Shown: positions 43,124 to 51,940 of the stretch, one piece after another | Numbering within the stretch: the first letter of the stretch is position 1 | Layout: every line of letters starts with the position of its first letter | Assembly (NCBI GenBank): GCA_018374355.1 | Contig: JAHAFI010000021.1 | Coordinates: 1-54,570, forward strand | Direction of reading: 5' to 3' | From: Clostridiales bacterium | Lineage (GTDB): Bacteria; Bacillota; Clostridia; Lachnospirales; Lachnospiraceae | DNA length: 54,570 nucleotides | Position numbers and translations under genes: made by a program | The notes under the pieces: generated by a model | The model's input: the letters and a program-made list of their open reading frames with translations, nothing else | Told to the model about the DNA's origin: nothing | The model's database searches: none

Positions 43124-44071
43124 ATGAAAAACGGAATTGATTTGCACCTGCACTTAGATGGTTCTTTATCCCCGGCCTACGTCATCCGACAGGCCAAAAA
43201 ACAAGGGCTGGAACTGCCGTCTTGGGACGAAAAGGAGCTGGCAGAATACATGCGGGCGCCCCATGACTGCCGGAATTTAAACGAGTATCTGGAAAAATTT
43301 GATCTTCCCTGTTCCATACTTCAGACGGAAGATGCCCTGACAGATGCGGTGGCAGACCTGTGTCAGAGATTAAAGGGGGAGGGGCTGTCCTATGCGGAGA
43401 TCCGGTTTGCACCCCAGCTCCATCTTCAAAAAGGTCTGTCACAGGATCAAGTAACAGCGGCAGCAATCAGAGGGTTGCGCTGTGATGAGACATTTGAGGC
43501 AAAACTGATTCTCTGCTGTATGAGAATGGCGGGAAATGAGAAAGAAAATCTTCAGACCATCCGGACAGCAGCAAAATATCTGGGAGAAGGGGTGGCAGCG
43601 GCAGATCTGGCAGGAGCAGAAGCGCTGTTTCCCACCTCATCCTTCAAAGAAATCTTTGAAGAGGCAGTCAAAGAAGGAATTCCTTTCACCATCCATGCCG
43701 GGGAGGCAGCCGGACCGGAAAGTATCTGGGCAGCCCTTGAGATGGGGGCAAAACGGATCGGTCATGGCATTCGCTGTCTGGAGGATGAGAAGCTGGTTGT
43801 CTATTTGCGGGAACATCAGATTCCGTTGGAGGTATGTCCTACCAGTAATTTCCAGACCAGAGCGGTGGCCGGGCATTATCCGCTGAAGGAGATGGTGGAA
43901 AGAGGACTGGCGGTAACCTTAAATACCGATAACCTGACAGTATCGGATACGACTCTGGAAAAAGAATTCCGGATCGCAGAGGAAGTGCTGGGACTTACGA
44001 AAAAACAGCTGGAAACAGTACGGGAAAATGCCGTGAAGGCACGATTCAAAAGTAACGCAAAAAAGCGGTAA
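43124..44071 (+). CDS. add: Adenosine deaminase
   Basis: A 315-residue metalloenzyme deaminating (deoxy)adenosine to (deoxy)inosine, so that the purine nucleoside phosphorylase encoded downstream can act. The zinc motif HLHLDGS (His8, His10) is at the N-terminus; the catalytic Glu and a zinc His are in FTIHAGEAAGPES, RIGHGIR carries the next His, and NTDNLTVSDTTL holds the last zinc Asp. It is slightly shorter than classical enzymes (about 330-350). ATG 43124 follows AAGGAG by eight bases. It stands at the head of a nucleoside salvage cluster but is separated from it by a small terminator. Confidence 0.92.
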   Translation: MKNGIDLHLHLDGSLSPAYVIRQAKKQGLELPSWDEKELAEYMRAPHDCRNLNEYLEKFDLPCSILQTEDALTDAVADLCQRLKGEGLSYAEIRFAPQLHLQKGLSQDQVTAAAIRGLRCDETFEAKLILCCMRMAGNEKENLQTIRTAAKYLGEGVAAADLAGAEALFPTSSFKEIFEEAVKEGIPFTIHAGEAAGPESIWAALEMGAKRIGHGIRCLEDEKLVVYLREHQIPLEVCPTSNFQTRAVAGHYPLKEMVERGLAVTLNTDNLTVSDTTLEKEFRIAEEVLGLTKKQLETVRENAVKARFKSNAKKR

Positions 44072-44196
44072 AGCGGCAGAATGCTGCCATGTCAGAATAA
44101 AAAACGGAAAATCGCAAATAATTACAGGATAAAATGCACAAAAACATCTATACTTACTAGTGAAAAACTAACAAAGTGATGGGAAAAATATGAAAT

Positions 44197-44216
44197 AAGG
44201 ACAAGAGTCCTTTTTT
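44197..44216 (+). terminator. Small intrinsic terminator upstream of the nucleoside ABC operon
   Basis: AAGGAC and GTCCTT pair around a 4-nt loop, with a T-run starting in the stem. A TATAAT at 44234-44239 a little downstream could be the -10 of the next operon, but its -35 is unclear. Confidence 0.5.
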
Positions 44217-44283
44217 GTATAAAGGGGTCGATATATAATTCAGCTAACAGACAAAGAGAAAAGAAAGAAAAGGAGGTATGGGA

Positions 44284-45816
44284 GTGAGCAATGTAATTGA
44301 GATGAACCATATTACAAAACAATTTGGGGATTTCAAAGCAAACGATGATATCACTCTTCAGGTAAGAAAAGGTGAAGTTCATGCGTTGCTGGGTGAAAAC
44401 GGTGCAGGCAAATCCACATTGATGAGTGTCCTTTTCGGGCTGTATCAGCCGGAAAAAGGAGAGATTAAAATCAATGGAAAAGCCGTAAAAATTAATAACC
44501 CCAATGACGCCAACGCTCTGGGGATTGGTATGGTTCACCAGCATTTTAAACTGGTACATAATTTTACTGTACTGGAAAGTATTGTATTGGGACGGGAAAC
44601 AGTGAAAATGGGTGTCCTGAAAATGGAGGACGCCAGAAAAAAGGTAATGGAACTCAGCGAAAAATATAAATTCAAAATCGATCCGGATGCTTATATTTCA
44701 GATATTACCGTAGGAATGCAGCAGAGAGTTGAGATCCTGAAAATGCTTTACTGCGATAACGATATTCTGATTTTCGATGAGCCAACGGCAGTTCTCACAC
44801 CGCAGGAAATCGCAGAACTTATGAAGGTGATGAAGCAGCTGGTATCCGAGGGAAAATCTATTATCTTTATCACACACAAATTAAATGAGATCAAAGAGGT
44901 TGCCAACCGCTGCAGCGTTTTGCGAAAAGGAAAATATATCGGGACTATTGATGTGGCAAGCACAACCAAAGAAGAGATGTCTGAGATGATGGTGGGAAGA
45001 AAAGTAAATCTCACGGTGGAAAAACAGGAGATGAAGCCGGGGGATGCAGTTCTGGAAGTAAGGAATCTGACCATCAAAGGAAAAACCTCCGGGAAGGAAG
45101 CGGTAAAAAATGTTTCCTTCAAGGTGCGAAAGGGTGAAATCCTCTGTGTTGCAGGTATCGACGGAAACGGTCAGTCCGAGCTGGTATACGGAATTACAGG
45201 ACTGATGCCTCTGGATGGCGGACAGGTGCTTCTGAATGGAAAAGATATCACCAAAGAAAGCATCCGCCAGAAATGTCTGGACGGACTGGCGCATATTCCT
45301 GAGGACAGACATAAAGACGGACTGGTTCTTGATTATACTCTTCAGGACAATTTGGTTCTGCAAAGCTACTATACCGACAGATTCCAGAAACATGGCTTCC
45401 GCAAATTTGACGCAGTCAAAGCGTATGCAAAAGAACTGATTCAGCGGTTTGATATCCGTTCGGGACAGGGCGAAAACAGTATTACCAGAGGAATGTCCGG
45501 CGGAAACCAGCAGAAAGCAATCATTGCCCGGGAGCTGGATCGGAATCCGGAGATCGTAATTGCTGTTCAGCCGGTGCGTGGTCTGGATGTGGGTGCGATT
45601 GAGTATATCCACAAACAGCTGGTTGCACAGAGAGATGCGGGAAAAGCAGTGCTTCTGGTATCTTTGGAGCTGGATGAGGTTATGAACCTCAGTGACCGGA
45701 TTGTTGTCATGTATGAAGGCGAACTGGTTGCGGATCTGAATCCAAAGGAAGTTACCACAGAGGAACTCGGACTTTATATGGCAGGCGCCAAAAGGAGTGT
45801 GAAGAATGAACAATAA
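44284..45816 (+). CDS. Nucleoside ABC transporter ATP-binding protein (tandem ATPase domains)
   Basis: A 510-residue protein with two fused ABC ATPase domains, the arrangement of RbsA/NupO-type importers. Domain 1 has GENGAGKST near residue 40 and Walker B DILIFDEPTAVLTPQE near 160. Domain 2 has the degenerate P-loop GIDGNGQSEL near 293, signature GMSGGNQQKA and Walker B IVIAVQPVRGLDVG, in which the usual Glu is replaced, as typical for this family. The likely start is the GTG at 44284, seven bases after AGGAGG; the ATG at 44278 is only one base from that site. It powers the two permeases and the BMP lipoprotein that follow. Confidence 0.93.
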   Translation: MSNVIEMNHITKQFGDFKANDDITLQVRKGEVHALLGENGAGKSTLMSVLFGLYQPEKGEIKINGKAVKINNPNDANALGIGMVHQHFKLVHNFTVLESIVLGRETVKMGVLKMEDARKKVMELSEKYKFKIDPDAYISDITVGMQQRVEILKMLYCDNDILIFDEPTAVLTPQEIAELMKVMKQLVSEGKSIIFITHKLNEIKEVANRCSVLRKGKYIGTIDVASTTKEEMSEMMVGRKVNLTVEKQEMKPGDAVLEVRNLTIKGKTSGKEAVKNVSFKVRKGEILCVAGIDGNGQSELVYGITGLMPLDGGQVLLNGKDITKESIRQKCLDGLAHIPEDRHKDGLVLDYTLQDNLVLQSYYTDRFQKHGFRKFDAVKAYAKELIQRFDIRSGQGENSITRGMSGGNQQKAIIARELDRNPEIVIAVQPVRGLDVGAIEYIHKQLVAQRDAGKAVLLVSLELDEVMNLSDRIVVMYEGELVADLNPKEVTTEELGLYMAGAKRSVKNEQ

Positions 45817-46936
45817 ACTTAAAAATTTATTCCGGGGAGAAGGGATTGTAAATTTCAGTTCTTCCATCCTGGCAATTATCTGCGGCCTTGTTTTCGGGTT
45901 TATCATCCTTCTTGCAAGTAATCCGGGACAGGCGTTCAACGGATTTATGATGATTGTTCAGGGCGGATTTACCGACGGAATTAAGGGAATCGGAGATGTG
46001 CTGTATTATTCCACACCGATCATTATGACCGGATTATCTGTGGGATTTGCCTTTAAGACAGGCCTTTTCAATATCGGTGCCTCCGGACAGTTTACAGCGG
46101 GAGCTTTTGCGGCGGTTTATGTGGGAGTAAAGTGGACCTTCCTTCCGGCAGGAATTCACTGGCTGGTGGCTCTTCTGGCAGCAGTGGCTGCAGGAGCCTT
46201 ATGGGGATGTATTCCCGGACTTTTGAAAGCCTTCTGCAACGTAAACGAAGTAATTTCAGCAATTATGATGAACTACATCGGCATGTATGTGGTAAACCTG
46301 CTGATCCGTCAGACGATTTACGATCAGGTGAAAAACCAGTCTCTTCCAGTAGCGAAGAGCGCAGAGCTTCCCAAAGCCGGACTGGATCAGATTTTCCCCG
46401 GCGCAAGTCTGAATATCGGTATTCTGATTGCCATTCTCTGCGTCATTGTGATTTACATTATTTTGAATAAGACAACCTTCGGATATGAACTGAAAGCCTG
46501 CGGACTGAATCCTGATGCCAGCAAATATGCGGGAATCAATGAGAAACGCAACATCGTGCTTTCCATGGTGATCTCCGGAGCCCTTGCCGGACTGGGCGGA
46601 GCGCTTTTATATCTGGCAGGATCAGGAAAATATCTTCAGGTACTGGACGTGATCGCACCGGAAGGATTTTCAGGAATTTCCGTAGCTTTGCTGGGACTGT
46701 CAAATCCGATCGGCATTCTGTTTGCCGGACTTTTCATCGGACACATTACCGTAGGCGGCTACAATATGCAGTTATTTGATTTTGTATCGGAAGCTATTGA
46801 CATTATTATCGCAGCAATCGTTTACTGCGGCGCTCTGTCTTTACTGTTTAAAACGGCCATTCATAAGATTCAGATGAAGAGAGCGAAAAAAGAAGAACGC
46901 AGAGCCGGCGGGGCAGGAAAGGAGGAGCAGGCATGA
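45806..46936 (+). CDS. Nucleoside ABC transporter permease 1 (NupP/YufP-like)
   Basis: A 376-residue BPD_transp_2-type permease with about nine to ten membrane helices. The conserved stretch GLSVGFAFKTGLFNIGASGQFTAG near residue 72 and GALAGLGGALLYLAG near 255 are characteristic of the branched-chain/sugar/nucleoside permease fold. Its start overlaps the ATPase gene by 11 bp. With the second permease it forms the channel of a purine nucleoside importer. The charged C-terminal tail (KKEERRAGGAGKEEQ) is cytoplasmic. Confidence 0.92.
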   Translation: MNNKLKNLFRGEGIVNFSSSILAIICGLVFGFIILLASNPGQAFNGFMMIVQGGFTDGIKGIGDVLYYSTPIIMTGLSVGFAFKTGLFNIGASGQFTAGAFAAVYVGVKWTFLPAGIHWLVALLAAVAAGALWGCIPGLLKAFCNVNEVISAIMMNYIGMYVVNLLIRQTIYDQVKNQSLPVAKSAELPKAGLDQIFPGASLNIGILIAILCVIVIYIILNKTTFGYELKACGLNPDASKYAGINEKRNIVLSMVISGALAGLGGALLYLAGSGKYLQVLDVIAPEGFSGISVALLGLSNPIGILFAGLFIGHITVGGYNMQLFDFVSEAIDIIIAAIVYCGALSLLFKTAIHKIQMKRAKKEERRAGGAGKEEQA

Positions 46937-47886
46937 GTATCTTATACTTTATCGTACAGCAGACGATGTATTTTGCAATTCCGCTCCTGATTGTGGCGAT
47001 TGGCGCCATGTATGCGGAGCGAAGCGGCGTTATCAACATTGCTCTGGAAGGTATCATGGTTATGGGAGCCTTTGTGGGAATCTTCTTTATCAATATTTTC
47101 CAGAACCATATGAGCGGTCAGTTTCTGCTGATTCTGGCGCTTCTGATTGCAGGGCTTGTGGGCGGTATCTTTTCCCTTCTGCATGCGTTTGCATCCATCA
47201 ATATGAAAGCGGATCAGACCATCAGCGGTACTGCATTGAACATGTTTGCGCCTGCATTTGCCATCTATGTGGCTCGTATGATTCAGAATACACAGCAGAT
47301 TCCGTTCAGTGATACATTTTTTATCAGCAAGGTTCCGGTTCTCGGCTCTATTCCGGTGATCGGTCCCATGCTTTTCCAGAACTGCTATCTGACAACCTTT
47401 ATCGGAATCGGTATCTTTGTGATTGCGGCATTTGTGATCAAGAATACAAGATTCGGCCTTCGTCTCCGTGCCTGTGGTGAGCATCCTGGCGCAGCGGATT
47501 CCGTAGGTGTCAATGTGGCAAAGATTCGCTATGCAGGCGTTATTATTTCCGGTGTGTTAGCCGGTATCGGGGGAGTGGTATTTGTCATTCCCACTTCCAC
47601 AAACTTCAATGCCACGGTGGCAGGATACGGATTCCTTGCAATCGCCGTATTGATCTTCGGTCAGTGGCGGAGCAACAAGATCCTGATGGCGGCATTTTTC
47701 TTCGGAATCATGAAGACACTGGCAAGTGCATATTCCGCAATTCCGGTGCTGAAGGAACTGCCAATCCCGAATGAAATCTACAAATCCATTCCGTATATTG
47801 CAACTTTGATTGTACTTGCTTTCTCATCCAAGAAATCCCAGGCGCCGAAAGCCGAAGGAATTCCATACGATAAGGGAAGCAGATAA
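46933..47886 (+). CDS. Nucleoside ABC transporter permease 2 (NupQ-like)
   Basis: A 317-residue permease with about eight to nine helices, paired with the preceding one. GAMYAERSGVINIALEGIMVMGAFVG near residue 22 and ISGVLAGIGGVVFVI near 195 are the family hallmarks. The start overlaps the previous stop by four bases (ATGA), with AGGAGGAG upstream, so both permeases are made in step. The gap to the lipoprotein gene is 28 bp and holds an AAGGAG site. Confidence 0.93.
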   Translation: MSILYFIVQQTMYFAIPLLIVAIGAMYAERSGVINIALEGIMVMGAFVGIFFINIFQNHMSGQFLLILALLIAGLVGGIFSLLHAFASINMKADQTISGTALNMFAPAFAIYVARMIQNTQQIPFSDTFFISKVPVLGSIPVIGPMLFQNCYLTTFIGIGIFVIAAFVIKNTRFGLRLRACGEHPGAADSVGVNVAKIRYAGVIISGVLAGIGGVVFVIPTSTNFNATVAGYGFLAIAVLIFGQWRSNKILMAAFFFGIMKTLASAYSAIPVLKELPIPNEIYKSIPYIATLIVLAFSSKKSQAPKAEGIPYDKGSR

Positions 47887-47914
47887 GAATAAAAATTTTA
47901 AAGGAGAAAATAGA

Positions 47915-49051
47915 ATGAAGAAAAGAGTATTGAGCGTATTATTAGCAGGAGTTATGACACTGTCCATGGCAGCATGTGTATCAAAACCGGGGGAAGGAGC
48001 AGATTCCGGCAGCGAAAGTTCCGGAGGTTATGAACTGGCTCTGGTTACCGATGTAGGAACCATCGATGATAAATCTTTCAATCAGGGTTCATGGGAAGGG
48101 CTGGAAGCCTATGCAAAGGATAACGATATCACTTGTAAATATTATAAGCCCGCTGAAAAATCCGATGAAGCCTGCCTGACTTCCATTGATCTGGCAATCA
48201 AAGGCGGTGCAAAGGTTGTTGTAACTCCGGGATTCCTGTTTGAGCGTCCCATTCTGGAAGCTCAGAAAAAATATCCGGATGTAAACTTTATCATCGTGGA
48301 TGCCGCTCCGTCCGATGGAGAGGGAAATGTTACGATTGAAAAGAATACCGCATCCATCTTCTATGCAGAAGAGCAGGCCGGTTATCTGGCAGGTTATGCG
48401 GCTGTAACGGAAGGCTATACCAAACTGGGCTTCATGGGCGGAATCGCAGTTCCGGCGGTAGTTCGTTACGGTTACGGCTTCATTCAGGGCGCTGATGCGG
48501 CTGCGAAAGACCTTGGTCTGGCGGCAGGAGACGTATCTGTAAAATACACTTATGTAGGAAACTTTGACGCAACACCGGAGAACAATGCGAAAGCGGCAGC
48601 GTGGTATAACGAGGGAACAGAGGTAATCTTTGCCTGTGGCGGCGCTGTAGGAAACTCCGTAATGAAAGCGGCTGAGACAGCAGGAAAATACGTGATCGGT
48701 GTAGACGTAGACCAGTCCTCCGAATCCGATACCGTTATTACTTCCGCGATGAAGAATCTGGGAACTTCCGTATACGATGCAGTGGCTTCCTACTATGACG
48801 GAAACTTTGCAGGCGGAAAATCCGTAACGCTCACAGCGGCAGAAGACGGAATCATGCTTCCGATGGAAACTTCAAAATTCAAAGTATTCACTCAGGAAAA
48901 GTATGACGAGCTTTATGCAGGGCTGAAAGACGGAAGTATTGATGTTCTCAACGATGCAGATATTCAGGCAGCAGCAGAAGCAGATGATACCCTTGCAGGC
49001 GACGAGACAAGTGTGCCCACAGAAATCGTAAAGGTTGAATCTATCAAATAA
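47915..49051 (+). CDS. BMP-family nucleoside-binding lipoprotein
   Basis: A 378-residue substrate-binding lipoprotein of the BmpA/PnrA family that captures purine (and possibly other) nucleosides outside the membrane. The signal peptide ends in the lipobox SMAAC with Cys21 as the lipidated residue. ALVTDVGTIDDKSFNQGSWEGL is the typical opening of the mature domain, followed by GYLAGYAAV and GVDVDQSS. The ATG at 47915 was chosen for its AAGGAG site and signal peptide; the frame extends upstream into the permease gene without meaning. It is followed by a GC-rich hairpin that could attenuate the downstream genes. Confidence 0.95.
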   Translation: MKKRVLSVLLAGVMTLSMAACVSKPGEGADSGSESSGGYELALVTDVGTIDDKSFNQGSWEGLEAYAKDNDITCKYYKPAEKSDEACLTSIDLAIKGGAKVVVTPGFLFERPILEAQKKYPDVNFIIVDAAPSDGEGNVTIEKNTASIFYAEEQAGYLAGYAAVTEGYTKLGFMGGIAVPAVVRYGYGFIQGADAAAKDLGLAAGDVSVKYTYVGNFDATPENNAKAAAWYNEGTEVIFACGGAVGNSVMKAAETAGKYVIGVDVDQSSESDTVITSAMKNLGTSVYDAVASYYDGNFAGGKSVTLTAAEDGIMLPMETSKFKVFTQEKYDELYAGLKDGSIDVLNDADIQAAAEADDTLAGDETSVPTEIVKVESIK

Positions 49052-49069
49052 AACAATGACTGATAAACA

Positions 49070-49101
49070 GGGCTGCCGTAAAATTGAGGCAGCCCCCTTT
49101 A
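49070..49101 (+). terminator. Hairpin after the BMP lipoprotein gene, possible attenuator
   Basis: GGGCTGCC (49070-49077) pairs with GGCAGCCC (49088-49095) and is followed by CCTTTAT; the weak T-run suggests partial termination inside the cluster. Confidence 0.5.
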
Positions 49102-49120
49102 TCCCATGGATGAGGATATT

Positions 49121-49843
49121 ATGAGCAGTTACTTATACGAGAAAGTTCCGGTTCTGAACCAGCTGAGTCAGAAAAAACAGAAGGAAATGGAAGAGTATTT
49201 CGGTGATGCGCCGAAATGGGTGATTGATTCCTTCCAGATTGTGAAAATGGAGAAAAATTTCACTTTTATCAGAGAAAATGAACCGGTAAATGCAATTTAT
49301 ATTGTGATCAAAGGAATCATCCGGGCCGCGGACTACCGGATTTACGGCATCGTATATGACTTTATGCGGGTGGATAATCTGGAAGCCATGGGCGGTATGG
49401 AGATTGTTTTGGATCTGCCGACATATCGTGCAACGATTGAGACGGTGACACCTTGCACAGCGATACGGATTCCCAGAGAAATTTACGAAAAATGGCTGAA
49501 TACCGATATCAAAGCATTAAAGCGGGAGGCCAGAACGGTAGGGCGATACCTTTTGGAAACGGATAGAAAGAGCCGCTCTTACCTGTTTTTGCAGGGGGCG
49601 GACAGACTGGCTCTGTATCTGATTGATCTGTACCAGAAGTACGCTAAAGAAGGGGTGTATCTGGTTCCCGCCTCCCGAACGGAGCTGTCGGAAAAAACCG
49701 GACTCTGTGTTCGGACTGTAAACAGAGCGATCAAAAAGTTTTATGAAAATGGATGGATTACGAAACAGGGAAATAAATTCAGTATTGATAAAAAGCAGTA
49801 CGATCAGATGAATGAAGAAATTTCCTCATTGATAGAAAGGTAG
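49121..49843 (+). CDS. Crp/Fnr-family transcriptional regulator
   Basis: A 240-residue regulator with an N-terminal cyclic-nucleotide-binding-like beta-barrel (about 40-125) and a C-terminal Crp-type helix-turn-helix (about 180-235: SRTELSEKTGLCVRTVNRAIKKF). No Cys cluster for an Fe-S centre is visible, and the cAMP-binding signature is not obvious, so the signal is unknown. ATG 49121 with AGGA upstream is preferred to the ATG at 49106, which lacks a ribosome binding site. Placement between the transporter and the salvage enzymes, four bases ahead of the purine nucleoside phosphorylase gene, suggests it controls nucleoside catabolism. Confidence 0.9.
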   Translation: MSSYLYEKVPVLNQLSQKKQKEMEEYFGDAPKWVIDSFQIVKMEKNFTFIRENEPVNAIYIVIKGIIRAADYRIYGIVYDFMRVDNLEAMGGMEIVLDLPTYRATIETVTPCTAIRIPREIYEKWLNTDIKALKREARTVGRYLLETDRKSRSYLFLQGADRLALYLIDLYQKYAKEGVYLVPASRTELSEKTGLCVRTVNRAIKKFYENGWITKQGNKFSIDKKQYDQMNEEISSLIER

Positions 49844-49847
49844 GATT

Positions 49848-50681
49848 ATGTCAAATAAAATATATGAAAAATTAATGAGCTGCACCAATGCAGTAAAAAG
49901 CAAAATTACATTTCAGCCGGAGGTTGCACTGATTCTCGGTTCCGGTCTGGGAGACTATGCAAAAGAGATGGATATCGTGGAAACCGTAGAATATGCTGAT
50001 ATTGAAGGATTTCCGGTTTCTACGGTGGCAGGTCATCAGGGCCGTTTCCTTTTTGGCTATGTAAAAGGTGTTCCGGTCGTTGCGATGCAGGGACGTGTTC
50101 ATTATTACGAAGGATATGAGATGTCGGATGTGGTACTGCCGACCCGCCTGATGGGACTTCTGGGAGCAAAAACGATTCTTCTGACCAATGCTGCCGGAGG
50201 CGTAAACCACAGCTTCCAGCCGGGAGATCTGATGCTGATTACCGACCATATCACCACAGCTGTTCCAAGCCCGCTGATCGGACCGAATCTGGATGAACTG
50301 GGAACAAGATTTCCGGATATGAGTGAAGTTTATAAAAAAGAACTTCGGGAAAAAATCAAACAGGCGGCGAGAAACGTGAATGTTTCTCTTCAGCAGGGTG
50401 TTTACATGCAGTTTACCGGACCGGCCTATGAAACTCCGGCGGAAATCAGAATGTGCAGAGCCATGGGAGGAGATGCGGCAGGAATGAGTACCGCATGTGA
50501 AGCCGTGGCGGCCAACCACATGGGAATGAAGGTTTGCGGAATTTCCTGTATCACCAACCTTGCAGCAGGGATGTCTGCTCAGCCGTTAAACCATAAGGAG
50601 GTTCAGGAGACAGCAGACCGTGTGGCAGAGGATTTCAAAAAGCTGGTAACGGAAGCTATTCGTTTAATCGGAGGAAAATAG
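49848..50681 (+). CDS. punA: Purine nucleoside phosphorylase (trimeric, inosine/guanosine type)
   Basis: Phosphorolyses (deoxy)inosine and (deoxy)guanosine to base plus (deoxy)ribose 1-phosphate in the cytosol. The 277-residue length and the motifs LILGSGLGDYAKEM (near 30), GHQGRFLFG, RVHYYEGY (near 82-90), LTNAAGGVN and AAGMSTACEAVAANHMGM identify the PNP/MTAP class of the trimeric enzymes. It starts four bases after the regulator gene and its stop is one base from the cytidine deaminase start. The product enters DeoB. Confidence 0.95.
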   Translation: MSNKIYEKLMSCTNAVKSKITFQPEVALILGSGLGDYAKEMDIVETVEYADIEGFPVSTVAGHQGRFLFGYVKGVPVVAMQGRVHYYEGYEMSDVVLPTRLMGLLGAKTILLTNAAGGVNHSFQPGDLMLITDHITTAVPSPLIGPNLDELGTRFPDMSEVYKKELREKIKQAARNVNVSLQQGVYMQFTGPAYETPAEIRMCRAMGGDAAGMSTACEAVAANHMGMKVCGISCITNLAAGMSAQPLNHKEVQETADRVAEDFKKLVTEAIRLIGGK

Positions 50682-50682
50682 C

Positions 50683-51117
50683 ATGGATGAACAAAGGCTC
50701 ATTGCATTGGCTTATCAGGCCAGAAAAAGCGCCTATGCGCCTTATTCTAATTTTCAGGTGGGAGCGGCGCTTCTCACCGAAGACGGAAAAATTTATCTGG
50801 GATGCAATATCGAAAATGCATCCTACACCCCAACCAACTGTGCAGAGCGGACAGCATTTTTCAAAGCGGTTTCCGATGGAGTGCGGGATTTTACGGCGAT
50901 TGCGATCGTGGGAGGAGCAGAAGGCTCCATGCCGCTGAAGCCCTGTGCCCCCTGCGGTGTATGCCGTCAGGTTATGCGGGAATTTTGCGATCCGAAAAAA
51001 TTCCGTATTCTTATGCCGGACGGAGAAGGCGGCATTTTAAATATGACATTGGAAGAACTGCTGCCGCTGGGATTTGGACCGGAAAACTTGAGAGAACGGG
51101 AGAATGCCCGAGAATAA
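50683..51117 (+). CDS. cdd: Cytidine deaminase
   Basis: Deaminates (deoxy)cytidine to (deoxy)uridine. The 144-residue protein has the zinc motif NCAERTAFF (zinc Cys with the catalytic Glu) and PCAPCGVCRQV supplying the two other zinc Cys residues; NIENASY precedes them. It is the small tetrameric type. It begins one base after the stop of the phosphorylase gene and is followed 19 bp later by uridine phosphorylase, which uses its product. Confidence 0.97.
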   Translation: MDEQRLIALAYQARKSAYAPYSNFQVGAALLTEDGKIYLGCNIENASYTPTNCAERTAFFKAVSDGVRDFTAIAIVGGAEGSMPLKPCAPCGVCRQVMREFCDPKKFRILMPDGEGGILNMTLEELLPLGFGPENLRERENARE

Positions 51118-51136
51118 CAGATAAAGGAGAAAAATT

Positions 51137-51922
51137 ATGCAGAATTATTCAGGAGAAGTAGGATTACAATATCATGTTCAGTTACGAAAAGGCGATGTGG
51201 GACGCTATGTGATTCTGCCGGGCGATCCGAAACGCTGTGCGAAAATCGCCAAATTTTTTGATGATGCCAAACTGGTTGCAGACAGCAGAGAATACGTTAC
51301 TTATACAGGCTATCTGGATGGTGAAAAGGTAAGCGTTACATCCACCGGAATCGGCGGCCCCTCCGCTTCCATTGCAATGGAAGAACTGGTACAGTGCGGC
51401 GCAGATACTTTTATCCGTGTGGGTACCTGCGGGGGAATGGATATTAATGTAAAAGGCGGAGATATCGTGGTTGCTACGGGTGCAATCCGCATGGAGGGTA
51501 CCAGTAAGGAATATGCGCCCATCGAATTTCCGGCAGTAGCTGATCTGGAGGTTACCAATGCGCTGGTTGCTGCGGCAAAAGAATGCGGATTGACCTGCCA
51601 TGCCGGAGTTGTCCAGTGTAAAGATGCTTTTTACGGACAGCATGAGCCGGAAAGACTTCCGGTAAGCTATGAGCTTCTGAATAAATGGGAGGCATGGAAG
51701 CGTCTGGGCTGCAAGGCCTCTGAGATGGAATCAGCGGCGCTGTTTATCGTAGCAAGCCATTTGAGAGTACGATGCGGTTCTGATTTTTTGGTAGTAGGCA
51801 ATCAGGAAAGAGATGCAGCGGGTCTTGATAACCCCATTGTACATGATACCGAGTCAGCAATCCGTGTTGCTGTGGAAGCAATCCGTAAGCTGATCAAAGC
51901 AGACAAAGAAAATAACAGATAA
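51137..51922 (+). CDS. udp: Uridine phosphorylase
   Basis: Cleaves uridine (and deoxyuridine) with phosphate to uracil and (deoxy)ribose 1-phosphate. The 261-residue protein shows the NP-I hexameric family pattern: VILPGDPKRCAKIA near residue 20, STGIGGPSASIAMEEL near 70, FIRVGTCGGMD near 90, and EMESAALFIVASHL near 195. Uridine specificity is suggested by the overall resemblance to Udp and by its place next to cytidine deaminase. AAAGGAG precedes the ATG. Confidence 0.94.
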   Translation: MQNYSGEVGLQYHVQLRKGDVGRYVILPGDPKRCAKIAKFFDDAKLVADSREYVTYTGYLDGEKVSVTSTGIGGPSASIAMEELVQCGADTFIRVGTCGGMDINVKGGDIVVATGAIRMEGTSKEYAPIEFPAVADLEVTNALVAAAKECGLTCHAGVVQCKDAFYGQHEPERLPVSYELLNKWEAWKRLGCKASEMESAALFIVASHLRVRCGSDFLVVGNQERDAAGLDNPIVHDTESAIRVAVEAIRKLIKADKENNR

Positions 51923-51940
51923 TTCAGGAGGCGGCAAGGT

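Noticed and set aside
42890..44283. A purine riboswitch ahead of add or the nucleoside transporter
   Set aside because: No conserved three-way junction or paired kissing loops with the TATA/T-rich signatures could be found in either intergenic region.
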